Assembly: GCF_013456555.2 (NCBI RefSeq)
Contig: NZ_CP059154.1
Location: 2,356,001-2,420,000 of the forward strand
Origin: Natrinema zhouii
GTDB taxonomy: Archaea > Halobacteriota > Halobacteria > Halobacteriales > Natrialbaceae
Reading direction: 5' to 3'
Length of the DNA: 64,000 nt
The notes below the pieces were generated by a model. It searched no databases. It was not told the DNA's origin and saw nothing but the letters and a program-made list of their open reading frames with translations. The position numbers were made by a program, and so were the translations under genes. Below, piece after piece: positions 16,765 to 25,210 of this stretch (within the stretch, counting starts at the first letter, position 1; each line of letters begins with the position of its first letter).

Positions 16765-17152
16765 CCGACGCTGCGTCTCGGAGCTGAATTTCGATCTCTT
16801 CCTATTCGGGAGCAACACCGACCTCGGTGTCGACCTCGAACGACACCGCTCGAGCTGATAGTATTTCGGCAATTTCACGGTGCTACCCGAGCGTTCGGTC
16901 GTCGCGACGTTCTCGAGACGGTCGGCCCTCATTCGAGAGAGAATCGTATCGATCCGCATTCGGCAGGACTCTCCCTGACCGTCGAACTCGAGGTTGGATC
17001 CGTTCTTCTCGAGCGATATTCAAGTGGAAGGAATCGGCACGATGGGATTGTGAACTACGCCCGAGAACCTGCGCTTCGCGCAGAACCTCGGTCTCGTTCA
17101 AATCCCATCTCTATCTGTGATTCGCTCCTCGCGTCCGCTCGTCGCAGAATCA
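16765..17152. other. Intergenic region with tRNA-derived debris
   Basis: No gene is seen. The right half holds the tRNA fragment pair described separately, a short hairpin CTGCGC-TTC-GCGCAG near 17069-17083, and the inverted pair GTGATTC/GAATCA around 17118-17152, just outside the tRNA-Arg 3' end. Confidence 0.45.
17035..17109. repeat. Inverted pair of tRNA-Arg 3'-end fragments
   Basis: CGGCACGATGGGATT (17035-17049) copies the 3' end of the neighbouring tRNA-Arg, which reads GGGCACGATGGGATT on the plus strand. GTTCAAATCCCATC (17096-17109) copies the same T-arm region in the opposite orientation. tRNA 3' ends are common attachment sites of archaeal integrative elements. These pieces look like scars of past integration or rearrangement. 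Confidence 0.55.
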
Positions 17153-17227
17153 CGGGCACGATGGGATTTGAACCCACGACCGTCGGATTAGAAGTCCGAC
17201 GCTCTTTCCGGACTGAGCTACGTGCCC
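17153..17227 (-). tRNA. tRNA-Arg (anticodon UCU)
   Basis: The minus strand folds as a complete 75-base tRNA: acceptor GGGCACG pairing with CGTGCCC, D-arm GCTC/GAGC, anticodon stem TCGGA/TCCGA with loop CTTCTAA (anticodon TCT), T-arm GTGGG-TTCAAAT-CCCAT and discriminator G. CCA is not encoded. A box A (TTATACC on the minus strand, about 17252-17259) lies about 26-32 bases upstream of the 5' end, so it should be expressed. Confidence 0.96.
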
Positions 17228-17392
17228 TCGAGTCAGAATCCACGACGGAACGGTATAAGCGGTTGGGATTTCTGCTCACAGTCGGCCACTCGCTTCGATC
17301 CCGGGCCTCGAGCGGGATCCCAGCGGCTGCTAGCCGACGAGTCGTCCAAAAAAGGCGTCCCGAAACAGCGTGATCGGCGTCACTACCCGGCG

Positions 17393-17743
17393 TCAGAACT
17401 CGACTTGCGTCTCGTTGTCGCTCTCGTTTTCGGTAGTGTCGTCCTCGGTAGTGGTGGTCTCGTCCGACTCGTTGTCCGTGTCGGTTTCTAGATTGCCGGA
17501 CTCGTTACCGAGACCGCTCTCGTTAGACTCGTTACTCTCGTTTTCACCGGCGCCGAGCCCGTCGGACTCATTACTCTCGTTTTCACCGGCGCCGAGCCCG
17601 TCGGAGCCGTCCGACTCGTCGCCCGAGTCTTCACTCGATGTCTCATTGGATTCGCCGTCGTCCGAACACCCTGCCACTGCAGCAACCATTGTAGCACCGA
17701 CTCCGGCCGTGAACTGACGCCGGTTGATGATCGTGTCTGTCAT
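17393..17743 (-). CDS. Tat-exported lipoprotein with acidic Ser/Asn/Glu repeat tail
   Basis: The 116-residue protein from the ATG at 17743 begins MTDTIINRRQFTAGVGATMV, a twin-arginine motif and hydrophobic core, followed by AVAGC, a lipobox with Cys for lipid attachment. The rest is a disordered, highly acidic tail with a 13-residue unit (SDGLGAGENESNE) in tandem and no folded domain. It is probably anchored in the outer leaflet, where the tail would act as a charged spacer or simply a hydrated surface coat. An upstream in-frame ATG (17776) is rejected because it would bury the signal motif. Confidence 0.75.
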   Translation of the reverse strand: MTDTIINRRQFTAGVGATMVAAVAGCSDDGESNETSSEDSGDESDGSDGLGAGENESNESDGLGAGENESNESNESGLGNESGNLETDTDNESDETTTTEDDTTENESDNETQVEF

Positions 17744-18134
17744 AAGTCGACACCAGTCCCCACAACGGACTGCCACATAACGGGCTATCTCTGTTTCATC
17801 GATCAGTTAGAGTTTGACTGAATCTTCTCAAATTCGAACGGTTGAGCGAGGTGCGACCGTCGAATACGTCGCTTTGATGCGAGACAATCGACAATAGTGA
17901 CCTCGTAAAATGCAGCGACTCGAGCGAAGATCAATCATGCCAGAGTCGCCCCGAAGAACACGCTGAATGGGATTGTAACTCGACACGGACCGATCCGAAA
18001 ACCGTTGCAATGAGACAAGGGGGATTACGGGATCGTCAGCGCGGCGCTCGCGAACGACGACTCGCGGCTCTCGGTCTCCGTTCGACGAGCGACGAACACA
18101 GCGTTTATGCACGACTCGCCGGTACGTCTGCTCA
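17744..18134. other. Intergenic region, no gene recognised
   Basis: A moderately AT-rich stretch between the divergent lipoprotein and the UPF0200 gene. The frames do not give protein-like sequence. CGTTTATGC at about 18101-18109 could be the box A for the 18135 gene, at 26-34 bases. Confidence 0.4.
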
Positions 18135-18716
18135 ATGCACGTCATCGGAACGGTCGGACTTCCCGGAAGCGGCAAGGGGGAGGCCGCGACCGTCGCACGC
18201 GAGGACGGGATCCCGGTAGTGACGATGGGCGACGTCGTCCGCCAGGAGACGACCGACCGCGGGCTCGACCCCGCGACGGATCACGGCACGGTCGCGCAGG
18301 CGCTGCGCGAGGAAAACGGCCCGGCGGCGATCGCCGAACGATCGCTCCCGATGATCGAGGATCGCCTCGAGAGCCACGAGACGGTGCTGGTCGACGGCAT
18401 CCGCTCGGGCACCGAGGTCGACGTCTTCGAAGCGGAGTTCGGCGACGCGTTCACGCTGGTCAGTATCGAAGCTCCTTTCGAGCTACGAGCCGAGCGGATC
18501 GACGCGCGCGGCCGGGACGCGAGCGAGGCCGAGGGCGGCGAGGGGCTGGCCGCCCGCGACGAGCGCGAACGCGGCTTCGGAATGGACGACGCGATGGACC
18601 GCGCCGACGTGGTCGTCGAGAACACCGACTCGCTCGAGGCGTTCCGCGAGCGGATCCGATCGATCATCCGCGGAACCGACGACGAGAAACGTGCCGAGGC
18701 CGAAGCCGACCCATGA
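18135..18716 (+). CDS. UPF0200-type nucleotide kinase-like protein
   Basis: The 193-residue protein opens MHVIGTVGLPGSGKGEAA with a P-loop (residues 8-15) and has GDVVRQE, VLVDGIRSGTEVDVF and DVVVENTDSLEAF, as in the archaeal UPF0200 family related to dephospho-CoA and adenylate kinases. It probably phosphorylates or hydrolyses a nucleotide or coenzyme, but the substrate is not established. Its stop overlaps the next ATG (ATGA at 18713), so it is coupled to the UPF0201 gene, a pairing that recurs in archaea. Confidence 0.9.
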   Translation: MHVIGTVGLPGSGKGEAATVAREDGIPVVTMGDVVRQETTDRGLDPATDHGTVAQALREENGPAAIAERSLPMIEDRLESHETVLVDGIRSGTEVDVFEAEFGDAFTLVSIEAPFELRAERIDARGRDASEAEGGEGLAARDERERGFGMDDAMDRADVVVENTDSLEAFRERIRSIIRGTDDEKRAEAEADP

Positions 18717-19126
18717 GCGAGATCTACCGCGTCGACGTCGAGATTACGGCACCGATCTACGACACCGAGGTTACGAGTCGCGTGATCGACGCCGTCGCGA
18801 ACATGTTTCCCACCGCCGACCTCGAGGAGGAGTTCGGCGAGGTCAGGGGCGAGGCCCACGAACTCGATCACTTCTCGGAACTGCTGCACCGCCAGGAAAT
18901 CCTCGATACCGCCCGCGGCGAGTTCTTCGCCAACCGCGAGGGCGACACCTTCACCTTCGCGCTGAAAAAGCAGGCGGCCTTCGAGGAGTACGTCAACTTC
19001 TCGGTCGGCAAGCCGGACGAACTCGGCGAAATCGCCGTTCGCGTCCGGGTCGACGAACCGAGCCTCGAGGAGTACGTCGACCACATCGCACCGCCGACGG
19101 AAGACGGGCGGCCGGTCGACGCCTGA
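18713..19126 (+). CDS. UPF0201-type RNA-binding-fold protein
   Basis: This 137-residue protein (MSEIYRVDVEITAPIYDTEV ... LKKQAAFEEYVNFSV ... VRVRVDEPSLEEYVDHIAP) matches UPF0201, a small archaeal family with an L5-like RNA-binding fold. Its ATG lies within the stop of the upstream kinase gene, so translation is coupled. The physiological role is unknown; linkage to a nucleotide kinase hints at RNA or nucleotide metabolism. Confidence 0.9.
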   Translation: MSEIYRVDVEITAPIYDTEVTSRVIDAVANMFPTADLEEEFGEVRGEAHELDHFSELLHRQEILDTARGEFFANREGDTFTFALKKQAAFEEYVNFSVGKPDELGEIAVRVRVDEPSLEEYVDHIAPPTEDGRPVDA

Positions 19127-19230
19127 GGAACGACTCCGGCTGGCGGTCAGGACGACCGCGTCCCGTTCTCTATTTCCGATTTTCACTCGCGAGCGCCGCG
19201 AAACGGGTACTAATCACCGATCGCCCGATC

Positions 19231-20034
19231 TCAATCGGTCAGTCCGTAGCCGATCTTGAACAGGTAGACGTCGATCGCCAGGACGAGGAGGGTACACGCC
19301 GTGAGCACCGCGAGCGAGACCAGCGGCGCGAAATCGGTGTAGGGGCCGGGCAGGATGCCGACGCCGATCAGATCCGAGTGGCCCAGCAGCCCGAATCGGA
19401 CGCTATCGACCATGTAGACCATCGGGTTCAGCAGCGAGAGGCCCACCTGCCAGGCGTGGTCGAACGTCTCGAGCGAGTAGAAGACCGCGCCGAAGAACAC
19501 CAGCGGTCGGAGGATGAACTGGTTCATCACGGTCAGGTCGTCGAAGTCCCGTGCGACGAGTCCCCCGATAATGCCGAAGCCGGCGAACAGCGCCGTGATG
19601 ACGACCATCGTCGCGATGAGGTAGAGGCCGTGTTCGATACTGATCGGCACGAACAGTCGCCCGACGACGGCGATGATGACGCCGACGATGAGGCCGCGCA
19701 CCGCGCTGGCACCGACGTAGGCGACGACCATCTCGACGTACGAGAGCGGCGATGTCAGCGTCTCGTGAATGTACTCGTTCCACCTGCCGTGGAAGATCGA
19801 GAACGAGGCGTTCTCGAAGGCGTTCGAGATCGCGCCCAGCACGATGAGGCCGGGCACGATGAAGAGGATGTAATCGAAGCCCGCGATCTGGTCGATCCGG
19901 TTACCGAGGATCACCCCGAAGACGGCGAAGTAGAGCACGTTCGTGATCGCCGGCGGCATGAACGTGTTCTTGGGCCGGCGGACGAACCGCAGGATCTCCC
20001 GCCGGAAGAGCGCGCGGAATCCGACCGACAGCAT
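19231..20034 (-). CDS. ABC-2 type transporter permease
   Basis: The 267-residue integral membrane protein has about six helices and ABC2_membrane features: a cytoplasmic N-terminus (FRREILRFVRRPKNTFMPP), GLIVLGAISNAFENASFSI, and an EYIHETLTSPLSYVEMVVAY coupling segment. It partners the ATPase encoded immediately upstream: the ATPase TGA and permease ATG share one base at 20034. Such two-gene systems export drugs, lipids or polymers. The substrate cannot be told. Confidence 0.92.
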   Translation of the reverse strand: MLSVGFRALFRREILRFVRRPKNTFMPPAITNVLYFAVFGVILGNRIDQIAGFDYILFIVPGLIVLGAISNAFENASFSIFHGRWNEYIHETLTSPLSYVEMVVAYVGASAVRGLIVGVIIAVVGRLFVPISIEHGLYLIATMVVITALFAGFGIIGGLVARDFDDLTVMNQFILRPLVFFGAVFYSLETFDHAWQVGLSLLNPMVYMVDSVRFGLLGHSDLIGVGILPGPYTDFAPLVSLAVLTACTLLVLAIDVYLFKIGYGLTD

Positions 20035-21068
20035 CAGGCGACCCCCTCCTGCTCTTGCTCTCGCTCCCGTTCGGGCGACGACGGCTCCGTCTTACTCTCA
20101 TCAGTGTCGTCGTCACCGCCCGCGCTTTCCGCGCCGGATCGGGTCACGGTCCGGTCCTCGCTCCGCGTCAGATCGACGAAGATCTCCTCGAGCGAAGTCC
20201 GGGTAATCTCGAGGTCGACGATCTCGTGGCCCATCGCCTCGAGGTCGTTGAGCAACTGCGGCGCGGTCGAGCCGCCGTCGTCGACGCGGACCTCGAGTCG
20301 GTCCCCCGATACCGTCGTTTCGTGTGCGTACGCGCCGAGTTCGGGCGCGCTCGCGGGCGCGGACTCGAGGCGGAGGGCGATGGTATCGGTGCCCCGCCCC
20401 TTGAGTTCGTCCGGGGTCGCGACCGTCACCTTCCGGCCCTCGTTCATGATTGCGACGCGATCACAGAGGCGTTCGGCCTCCTCGATGTAGTGGGTCGTCA
20501 GCAGGATCGTCGTCCCCTCCTCGTTGAGTTCGGTGACCAGCTCCCAGAGGTCGTGGCGGAGCTGGACGTCGACGCCGGCGGTCGGCTCGTCGAGGATGAG
20601 CAGGTCGGGCTCGGTGACCAGCGCTCGAGCGAGCAGCAGTCGGCGTTTCATCCCGCCGGAGAGCCAGTCGAAGCGCTCGTCGCGCTTGTCGTAGATCCCG
20701 ACGCGCTTGAGGACCTCATCGGCCCGTTTGGCGGCTTCGTCGTCGGGGACGCCGTGATACCCCGCTTTGTTCTTCAATACTTCGCGAATCGAAAAGAATC
20801 GATCGACATTGAACTCCTGCGGGGCGAGCCCGATCGCGTCGCGGGCCTGCCGGTAGTCGTCCTCGACGTCGTGACCGAAGACCCGCGCCTCGCCGTCGGT
20901 CTTGCGGACCAGGCCGACTAACGTGTTGATAAACGTCGTCTTCCCCGCGCCGTTGGGGCCGAGCAGACCGAAGAACTCGCCCTCCTCGACGGTGAGCGAC
21001 AGCTCCTGCAGGGCGCGCAGATCGCCGTACTCCTTCACGAGATCGACCGTCTCGATGGCCGGTGGCAT
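20034..21068 (-). CDS. ABC-2 type transporter ATP-binding protein
   Basis: A 344-residue ABC ATPase of the DrrA/CcmA type: Walker A GPNGAGKT (residues 37-44), Q-loop LAPQEF, signature LSGGMKRRLLLARAL, Walker B LLILDEPTAGVD and the switch His in LTTHY. After the nucleotide-binding domain comes the regulatory domain usual in the DrrA group, then an unusually polar, acidic tail (GGDDDTDESKTEPSSPERER). The start at 21068 (MPPAIETVDLVKEYGD) is chosen over a longer frame because strand one of the fold begins there. It energises the permease at 19231 and is translationally linked to it. Confidence 0.93.
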   Translation of the reverse strand: MPPAIETVDLVKEYGDLRALQELSLTVEEGEFFGLLGPNGAGKTTFINTLVGLVRKTDGEARVFGHDVEDDYRQARDAIGLAPQEFNVDRFFSIREVLKNKAGYHGVPDDEAAKRADEVLKRVGIYDKRDERFDWLSGGMKRRLLLARALVTEPDLLILDEPTAGVDVQLRHDLWELVTELNEEGTTILLTTHYIEEAERLCDRVAIMNEGRKVTVATPDELKGRGTDTIALRLESAPASAPELGAYAHETTVSGDRLEVRVDDGGSTAPQLLNDLEAMGHEIVDLEITRTSLEEIFVDLTRSEDRTVTRSGAESAGGDDDTDESKTEPSSPEREREQEQEGVA

Positions 21069-21148
21069 CGGTACAGCGTCAGCCCCGGCTACGGTTAAAC
21101 CGTTTGTTCGGGGAACACATCGCTCCAAAACGCGTTCGCGACCGTCTC

Positions 21149-22324
21149 TCAGTCCGCGGTTCGCGGTCGGCTCGAGGGTGCGATCACACCGCTCTGCTGG
21201 ACGATATCGAACGCGGTCATCACGTCGGTTCGCGAGATCAGTCCGACGAGGTCGTCGTTATCGACCACAAGCAGCCGACCGATGTCGTGCTCTCGCATCC
21301 GATCGATCGCCGTCATCGCGTCGGAATCGGGGTCGATCGTCTTCAGCTCCGTCGTCATCACGTCCTCGACGGTGTAGGCATCGCGCTCGACCGGTTCGAT
21401 CTCGCGGGCGTCGGTCAGCGTCACGAGGCCGATGAGTCGCTCCCCCTCGAACGCGTCCGTATCGACGACCGGATAGCCGGTGTGGCGCTCGGTGAACATT
21501 CGCTGGATCAGCTCCGCGACCGTCGTTTCGGGCTCGACGGTGTGGAGGTCGTCCGCGGGCGTCATGATGTCGCCAACGGTGACGTCCTGAAAGGCAGCCT
21601 TCATCGTCACCTGCTGAGCCTCGCTCGAGGCGGCGATGTAGACGAAGAAGGCGACGCCGATGAGGATGATGTTGCCCGAGAAGAGGCCGAACAACCCCAT
21701 TAGAACCGCGAACAGTTTGCCGACGCTGGCGGCCTGCTGGGTCGCCTGCGCGTAGGGTTGACTGCGGGCGAGCAGTGCCCGCAGCACTCGCCCGCCGTCC
21801 ATGGGGAACGCGGGGAGCATGTTGAAGAACGCGAGCGCGACGTTCAGGACGGCGAGATAGCCGAGGACGAATCGCGCGCCGCTGAGGCTCTCGGGGGTGA
21901 CGACGAAGAGCGCGTAGGAGCCGACGCCGACCAGAATGCTGACGATCGGGCCGGCGACGGCGATGTTGAGTTCTTGTCGCCAGTCTTCGGGCATCTCGGA
22001 GAAGGCGGCGATTCCGCCGAACAGCCAGAGCGTGATCGACTCGATCGGAAACCCGTACCGTCGAGCGGTCAGCGAGTGGCCGAGTTCGTGGAGCACGACG
22101 CCGACGAACAGACCGATCGCCGCGGCCAGCCCGAGCAGCCACGGCAGCAGGCCGCTGGTAATCGCACCGATATCGATCCCCGCCGCTAACCCGTCGTTCA
22201 GTATTCCCGCGACGCCCTCGATCTGGGCCCCGATGAGATACGCGAACAACGGGAGTACGAGCAAGAACGTGAGATCCAGTTTGATCGGGATTCCGAACAG
22301 GGAACCGATCCGGAAACTCCTCAT
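21149..22324 (-). CDS. Site-2-protease-type M50 metalloprotease with CBS pair
   Basis: The 391-residue membrane protein carries the zinc motif HELGH (residues 79-83) and the distal MDGGRVLRALL (Asp176), as in SpoIVFB/S2P intramembrane proteases. Residues about 270-385 form two CBS domains (IMTPADDLHTVEPETTVAEL, VMTTELKTIDPDSDAMTAID), which usually bind adenine nucleotides and regulate activity. It would cleave a membrane-bound regulator or signal peptide; the target is unknown. The start MRSFRIGSLFGIPIKLDLT is typical of the family. A TTTAAGG box lies about 25 bases upstream on the minus strand. Confidence 0.94.
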   Translation of the reverse strand: MRSFRIGSLFGIPIKLDLTFLLVLPLFAYLIGAQIEGVAGILNDGLAAGIDIGAITSGLLPWLLGLAAAIGLFVGVVLHELGHSLTARRYGFPIESITLWLFGGIAAFSEMPEDWRQELNIAVAGPIVSILVGVGSYALFVVTPESLSGARFVLGYLAVLNVALAFFNMLPAFPMDGGRVLRALLARSQPYAQATQQAASVGKLFAVLMGLFGLFSGNIILIGVAFFVYIAASSEAQQVTMKAAFQDVTVGDIMTPADDLHTVEPETTVAELIQRMFTERHTGYPVVDTDAFEGERLIGLVTLTDAREIEPVERDAYTVEDVMTTELKTIDPDSDAMTAIDRMREHDIGRLLVVDNDDLVGLISRTDVMTAFDIVQQSGVIAPSSRPRTAD

Positions 22325-22567
22325 GTAAATTGGTTTTCGCGGCGGAACCTTAAATACGCCGCCGGGATAGTGAATTGTCCGCGTACACGCGACCCGTTCC
22401 GATACCGGCCGACGGCAATATGAGTTCACCGGTCGACGGCAACGTCGTGTCCACCCGACCGAACCGGGCGATCGAGTACCTATGTTATAAAACCACAATA
22501 ATATTTACTAGGGCATCTATACTCTCTGCACCACAGACTTATACAGGAGTTCGTCGTAACTGTTAGT

Positions 22568-22801
22568 ATGATGTTACAAGACGCGCAGACGACCGGCCGA
22601 CTCAGCCAGCTCCCGACCGAACTCGACTCCGCACAGAGCAAACTCGTCTACGTCACCCTCGAGGCGACCGGTGGAGCGACGACCACTGACCTGAGCGACC
22701 TCCTGAACATGCAGCAACTCTCGATCCTGAGCGTGCTCTCCGCGCTCTCGAGCGAGGGCTTGATCGAGAAGACCGGGTCGGAGTACGTCGTCGCGAACTG
22801 A
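22568..22801 (+). CDS. Small winged-helix transcriptional regulator (MarR/TrmB-like)
   Basis: The 77-residue protein is one helix-turn-helix unit: LPTELDSAQSKLVYVTLEAT, TTTDLSDLLNMQQLSILSVL (recognition helix) and LSSEGLIEKTGSEYVV (wing). Single-domain wHTH proteins of this kind are abundant in haloarchaea. CTTATA about 26 bases before the ATG and AATAATATTTA some 70 bases upstream provide AT-rich promoter sequence. It might regulate itself or neighbours such as rpl10e, but no operator is evident. Confidence 0.82.
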   Translation: MMLQDAQTTGRLSQLPTELDSAQSKLVYVTLEATGGATTTDLSDLLNMQQLSILSVLSALSSEGLIEKTGSEYVVAN

Positions 22802-22927
22802 GTTCGGATCCCCACTGCCGGCGGCCGACCGCGTCGGTCATACCGGTTCTCGCTCGAGCCGACGGACGCGGCGCTTCGAAGCCTTTATCCGCCCGGTGGG
22901 CCTCCGTTTTTCTAAGTAACCACAACC

Positions 22928-23458
22928 ATGTCAGACAAGCCTGCCTCCATGTACCGGGAGATCAGTAAGCCGGCCTACACGCGCCGCGAATACATTACTG
23001 GGATCCCTGGCTCGAAGATTGCACAGCACAAGATGGGCGACGTCAAAGCGGACCCCGACGACTACCCCGTCCAGATGAGCCTCATCACGGAAGAAGAGGT
23101 CCAGCTCCGTCACGGAAGCCTCGAGGCGTCGCGCCTCTCGGCGAACCGTCACATGCTGAAAAACGCCGGTGAGAACAACTACAAGATGATCCTGCGGAAG
23201 TTCCCCCACCAGGTCATTCGGGAGAACAAGCAGGCGACGGGTGCCGGGGCGGACCGTGTCTCCGACGGGATGCGCCAGGCGTTCGGGAAGATCGTCGGCA
23301 CCGCCGCCCGAATGGGCGCCGGCGAGCGCATCTTCACCATCTGGTGTGACATCGATGACGCCGAGTTCGCCAAGGACGCGCTCCGTCGCTCCTACAACAA
23401 GATCTCGCCGCCGTGTCGCATCGTCATCGAGCGCGGCGAAGAAGAGCTTATCGCCTAG
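22928..23458 (+). CDS. rpl10e: Large-subunit ribosomal protein L10e (uL16 family)
   Basis: The 176-residue protein begins [20 protein letters not shown] and includes [20 protein letters not shown] and [21 protein letters not shown], matching archaeal L10e (uL16), which lies near the tRNA-binding sites of the 50S subunit. Length and sequence are normal for the family. TTTATC at 22884-22889 is the likely box A, giving a short leader. A strong hairpin follows the stop. Confidence 0.97.
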   Translation: MSDKPASMYREISKPAYTRREYITGIPGSKIAQHKMGDVKADPDDYPVQMSLITEEEVQLRHGSLEASRLSANRHMLKNAGENNYKMILRKFPHQVIRENKQATGAGADRVSDGMRQAFGKIVGTAARMGAGERIFTIWCDIDDAEFAKDALRRSYNKISPPCRIVIERGEEELIA

Positions 23459-23469
23459 GACGAACGAAG

Positions 23470-23510
23470 TTTTGCTCTGCGGGCGCGGCTTCGCCGCGCC
23501 CTCGGCAAAA
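23470..23510 (+). terminator. Hairpin after rpl10e
   Basis: Outer arms TTTTGC (23470-23475) and GCAAAA (23505-23510) enclose a 9-bp stem GGGCGCGGC/GCCGCGCCC (23481-23489 and 23493-23501) with a TTC centre. It lies 12 bases after the L10e stop. Archaeal termination mainly relies on T-runs, so this may instead stabilise the 3' end of the message. Confidence 0.45.
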
Positions 23511-23769
23511 ATTCGATTAAAAGCAACGGAAGACGTTCCTGCTCACTTCGTTCGCGGGCTGCGACTTCCGAGCCTTCGTTCGCTCCGCTCACGAAGACAC
23601 TCCTCCCTCCGTTCACTCGATCCCGATAGTCACTCGTTCACATCAGTCGTCAGCCCGCTCGCTCGTGCCTTCGGCACTCACTCGCGGTCGTGACGGTGTG
23701 AACGCCTGCCCTCCCCCGAGTTGCGGGCTCCTCGCAGCGCTCGGAGCCCGCTCCCGGCCACCGCGTCTT

Positions 23770-23801
23770 GTGCTCGAGAATTCCGTCTCGAGCACCTTTT
23801 T
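23770..23801 (+). promoter_or_regulatory. 9-bp hairpin plus T-run upstream of the ATP-grasp gene
   Basis: GTGCTCGAG (23770-23778) and CTCGAGCAC (23787-23795) form a perfect stem, followed by CTTTTT. The T-run is 25-29 bases before the ATG at 23826, so it can be read as the box A of that gene or as a terminator for incoming transcription. Confidence 0.4.
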
Positions 23802-23825
23802 GCCCGTCTCCCCCGAGTACCGCGT

Positions 23826-24698
23826 ATGATCGATCTCGCGGTCGCCAACGACAAACAGACGTTCCGGCGGATGCGGGAGCCGCTGGCCGAGCGCGATATA
23901 CAGGTTCACCACGTGCCCGTACGCGAGCGCACAGTCGCGCTCGGCGACCCGCCGTGGTCGCCCGACGACTACGACGTCGGCTTCGTCTACCCCGGCCGAC
24001 TCATGGAGGGCGGGGTCGCCGACGCCCTGCTCGAGATCCCGTGGCTCAACGACCACGAAACGGTGTTGACCTCGCGGAACAAGGCCGAGGTGCTCGCGCG
24101 ACTCGAGCGGGCCGCCCTCCCGGTTCCGGACTCCGTCTACGTATCTAACGAGGTCGGGGAGGCCGAGCTGGTCGACGTCTTCGAGCGATTCGAGCCGCCG
24201 GTCGTGGTCAAACCGAACTCGACGACGCGCGGCGTCGGCGTCGCGAAAGCCCACGACCTCGATTCCTTCCTCGGAATCTGTGACTACCTCTCGCTGGTCC
24301 ACGACTACAAGGCGACCGGCGACCAGTCGTTTCTGGTCCAGGAGTACCTCCCGAATGCAACCGACTACCGGGTGATGGTGCTCGAGGGCGAGTACGTCGG
24401 CGCGGTCGAACGCCGACTCCCCGACGACGCGGTGCGCGAGGGCCAGTGGAAACACAACGTCCACCGCGGGGCGGAAGCGACCGGGATCGACCTCCCCGAA
24501 CCGTGGCGCGACCTGGCCGAATCGGTCGCGGCCGAACTCGAAATTCCGTTCCTCGGCGTCGACCTGCTCGAGACGGGCGAGAAACTGGTGATAAACGAGA
24601 CGAACGCGCGACCGACGATCGACGAGGAAACGAAGTACGAACCGCGGTTCTACGATCGGCTCGCGGCCGCGATCCGCGGGGCCGCTGAGCGAGACTGA
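23826..24698 (+). CDS. RimK-related ATP-grasp ligase
   Basis: The 290-residue protein has the ATP-grasp fold: an N-terminal domain (MIDLAVANDKQTFRRMREPL), the nucleotide-binding PVVVKPNSTTRGVGVAKA, FLVQEYLPNATDYRVMV, and the metal-binding end LLETGEKLVINETNARPTI. It resembles RimK/LysX-type enzymes that join amino acids to a carboxylate through an acyl-phosphate. The acceptor cannot be predicted; candidates are a ribosomal protein, cofactor F420 or a carrier protein. Location after rpl10e is suggestive of, but does not prove, a ribosomal target. Start chosen at the ATG nearest the fold. Confidence 0.88.
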   Translation: MIDLAVANDKQTFRRMREPLAERDIQVHHVPVRERTVALGDPPWSPDDYDVGFVYPGRLMEGGVADALLEIPWLNDHETVLTSRNKAEVLARLERAALPVPDSVYVSNEVGEAELVDVFERFEPPVVVKPNSTTRGVGVAKAHDLDSFLGICDYLSLVHDYKATGDQSFLVQEYLPNATDYRVMVLEGEYVGAVERRLPDDAVREGQWKHNVHRGAEATGIDLPEPWRDLAESVAAELEIPFLGVDLLETGEKLVINETNARPTIDEETKYEPRFYDRLAAAIRGAAERD

Positions 24699-24734
24699 GA
24701 CGGTCTGCTGTAACGATTCGACCGCGACTGTCGA

Positions 24735-25136
24735 TTACTCGAGACTGATGTCCGACGACTGTTCGGCGCGGTCGAAGACGACCTCGAGGATGCCGTTGTT
24801 GTAGGTCGCGGACGCGGTGTGTTCGTTGACGCGGGTCGGCAGCGAGACGCGCTCGTCGTACTGGCGGTGATCGCTCGAGGCGGAGATGGTCAGCGTCTTC
24901 CCGTCGCACTCGAGTTCGATGTTGTCCTTCTCGACGCCGGGGAGGTCGGCGACGACGCGGACCTCCTCGTCGGTCTCGTGGATATCGACGTGCGTGTCCA
25001 TGCCGAAGCCGCTATCGACGGTACTCGAGGAATTGAAATCCACGTTGGCATCCGCGCCGTTCATCATCTCGTTCATCATTCGTTCGATCTCGCGGAACAG
25101 ATCGTCGAAGGGTTCGTCGCGGTCATCTCGGCGCAT
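24735..25136 (-). CDS. hsp20: Hsp20/alpha-crystallin small heat shock protein
   Basis: The 133-residue protein has an acidic, Met-rich N-terminus (FREIERMMNEMMNG), then the alpha-crystallin domain: DTHVDIHETDEEVRVVADLP, GVEKDNIELECDGKTLTISA and the near-terminal ATYNNGILEVVFDRAE, fitting the A-x-x-x-N-G-x-L signature. Small Hsps form oligomers that hold unfolding proteins. It ends without a clear IxI anchor motif (DISLE). The ATG at 25136 is used because the frame upstream lacks family sequence. Confidence 0.93.
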   Translation of the reverse strand: MRRDDRDEPFDDLFREIERMMNEMMNGADANVDFNSSSTVDSGFGMDTHVDIHETDEEVRVVADLPGVEKDNIELECDGKTLTISASSDHRQYDERVSLPTRVNEHTASATYNNGILEVVFDRAEQSSDISLE

Positions 25137-25210
25137 AACGGACAGTAAGCTACCGGGCGGCAAAAACTTTCTGTCGCCGCGATACGATCGAGGATCGGAT
25201 CGGCGGCTCC

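Larger units (their letters stand above)
23459..23825. other. Intergenic region rich in short hairpins
   Basis: No gene is seen. The stretch holds repeated TTCGTTCGC/CACTCGTTCAC strings and hairpins with 3-base centres such as GTGCC-TTC-GGCAC near 23670. It resembles the hairpin array at 5181-5391 in texture. Confidence 0.45.
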
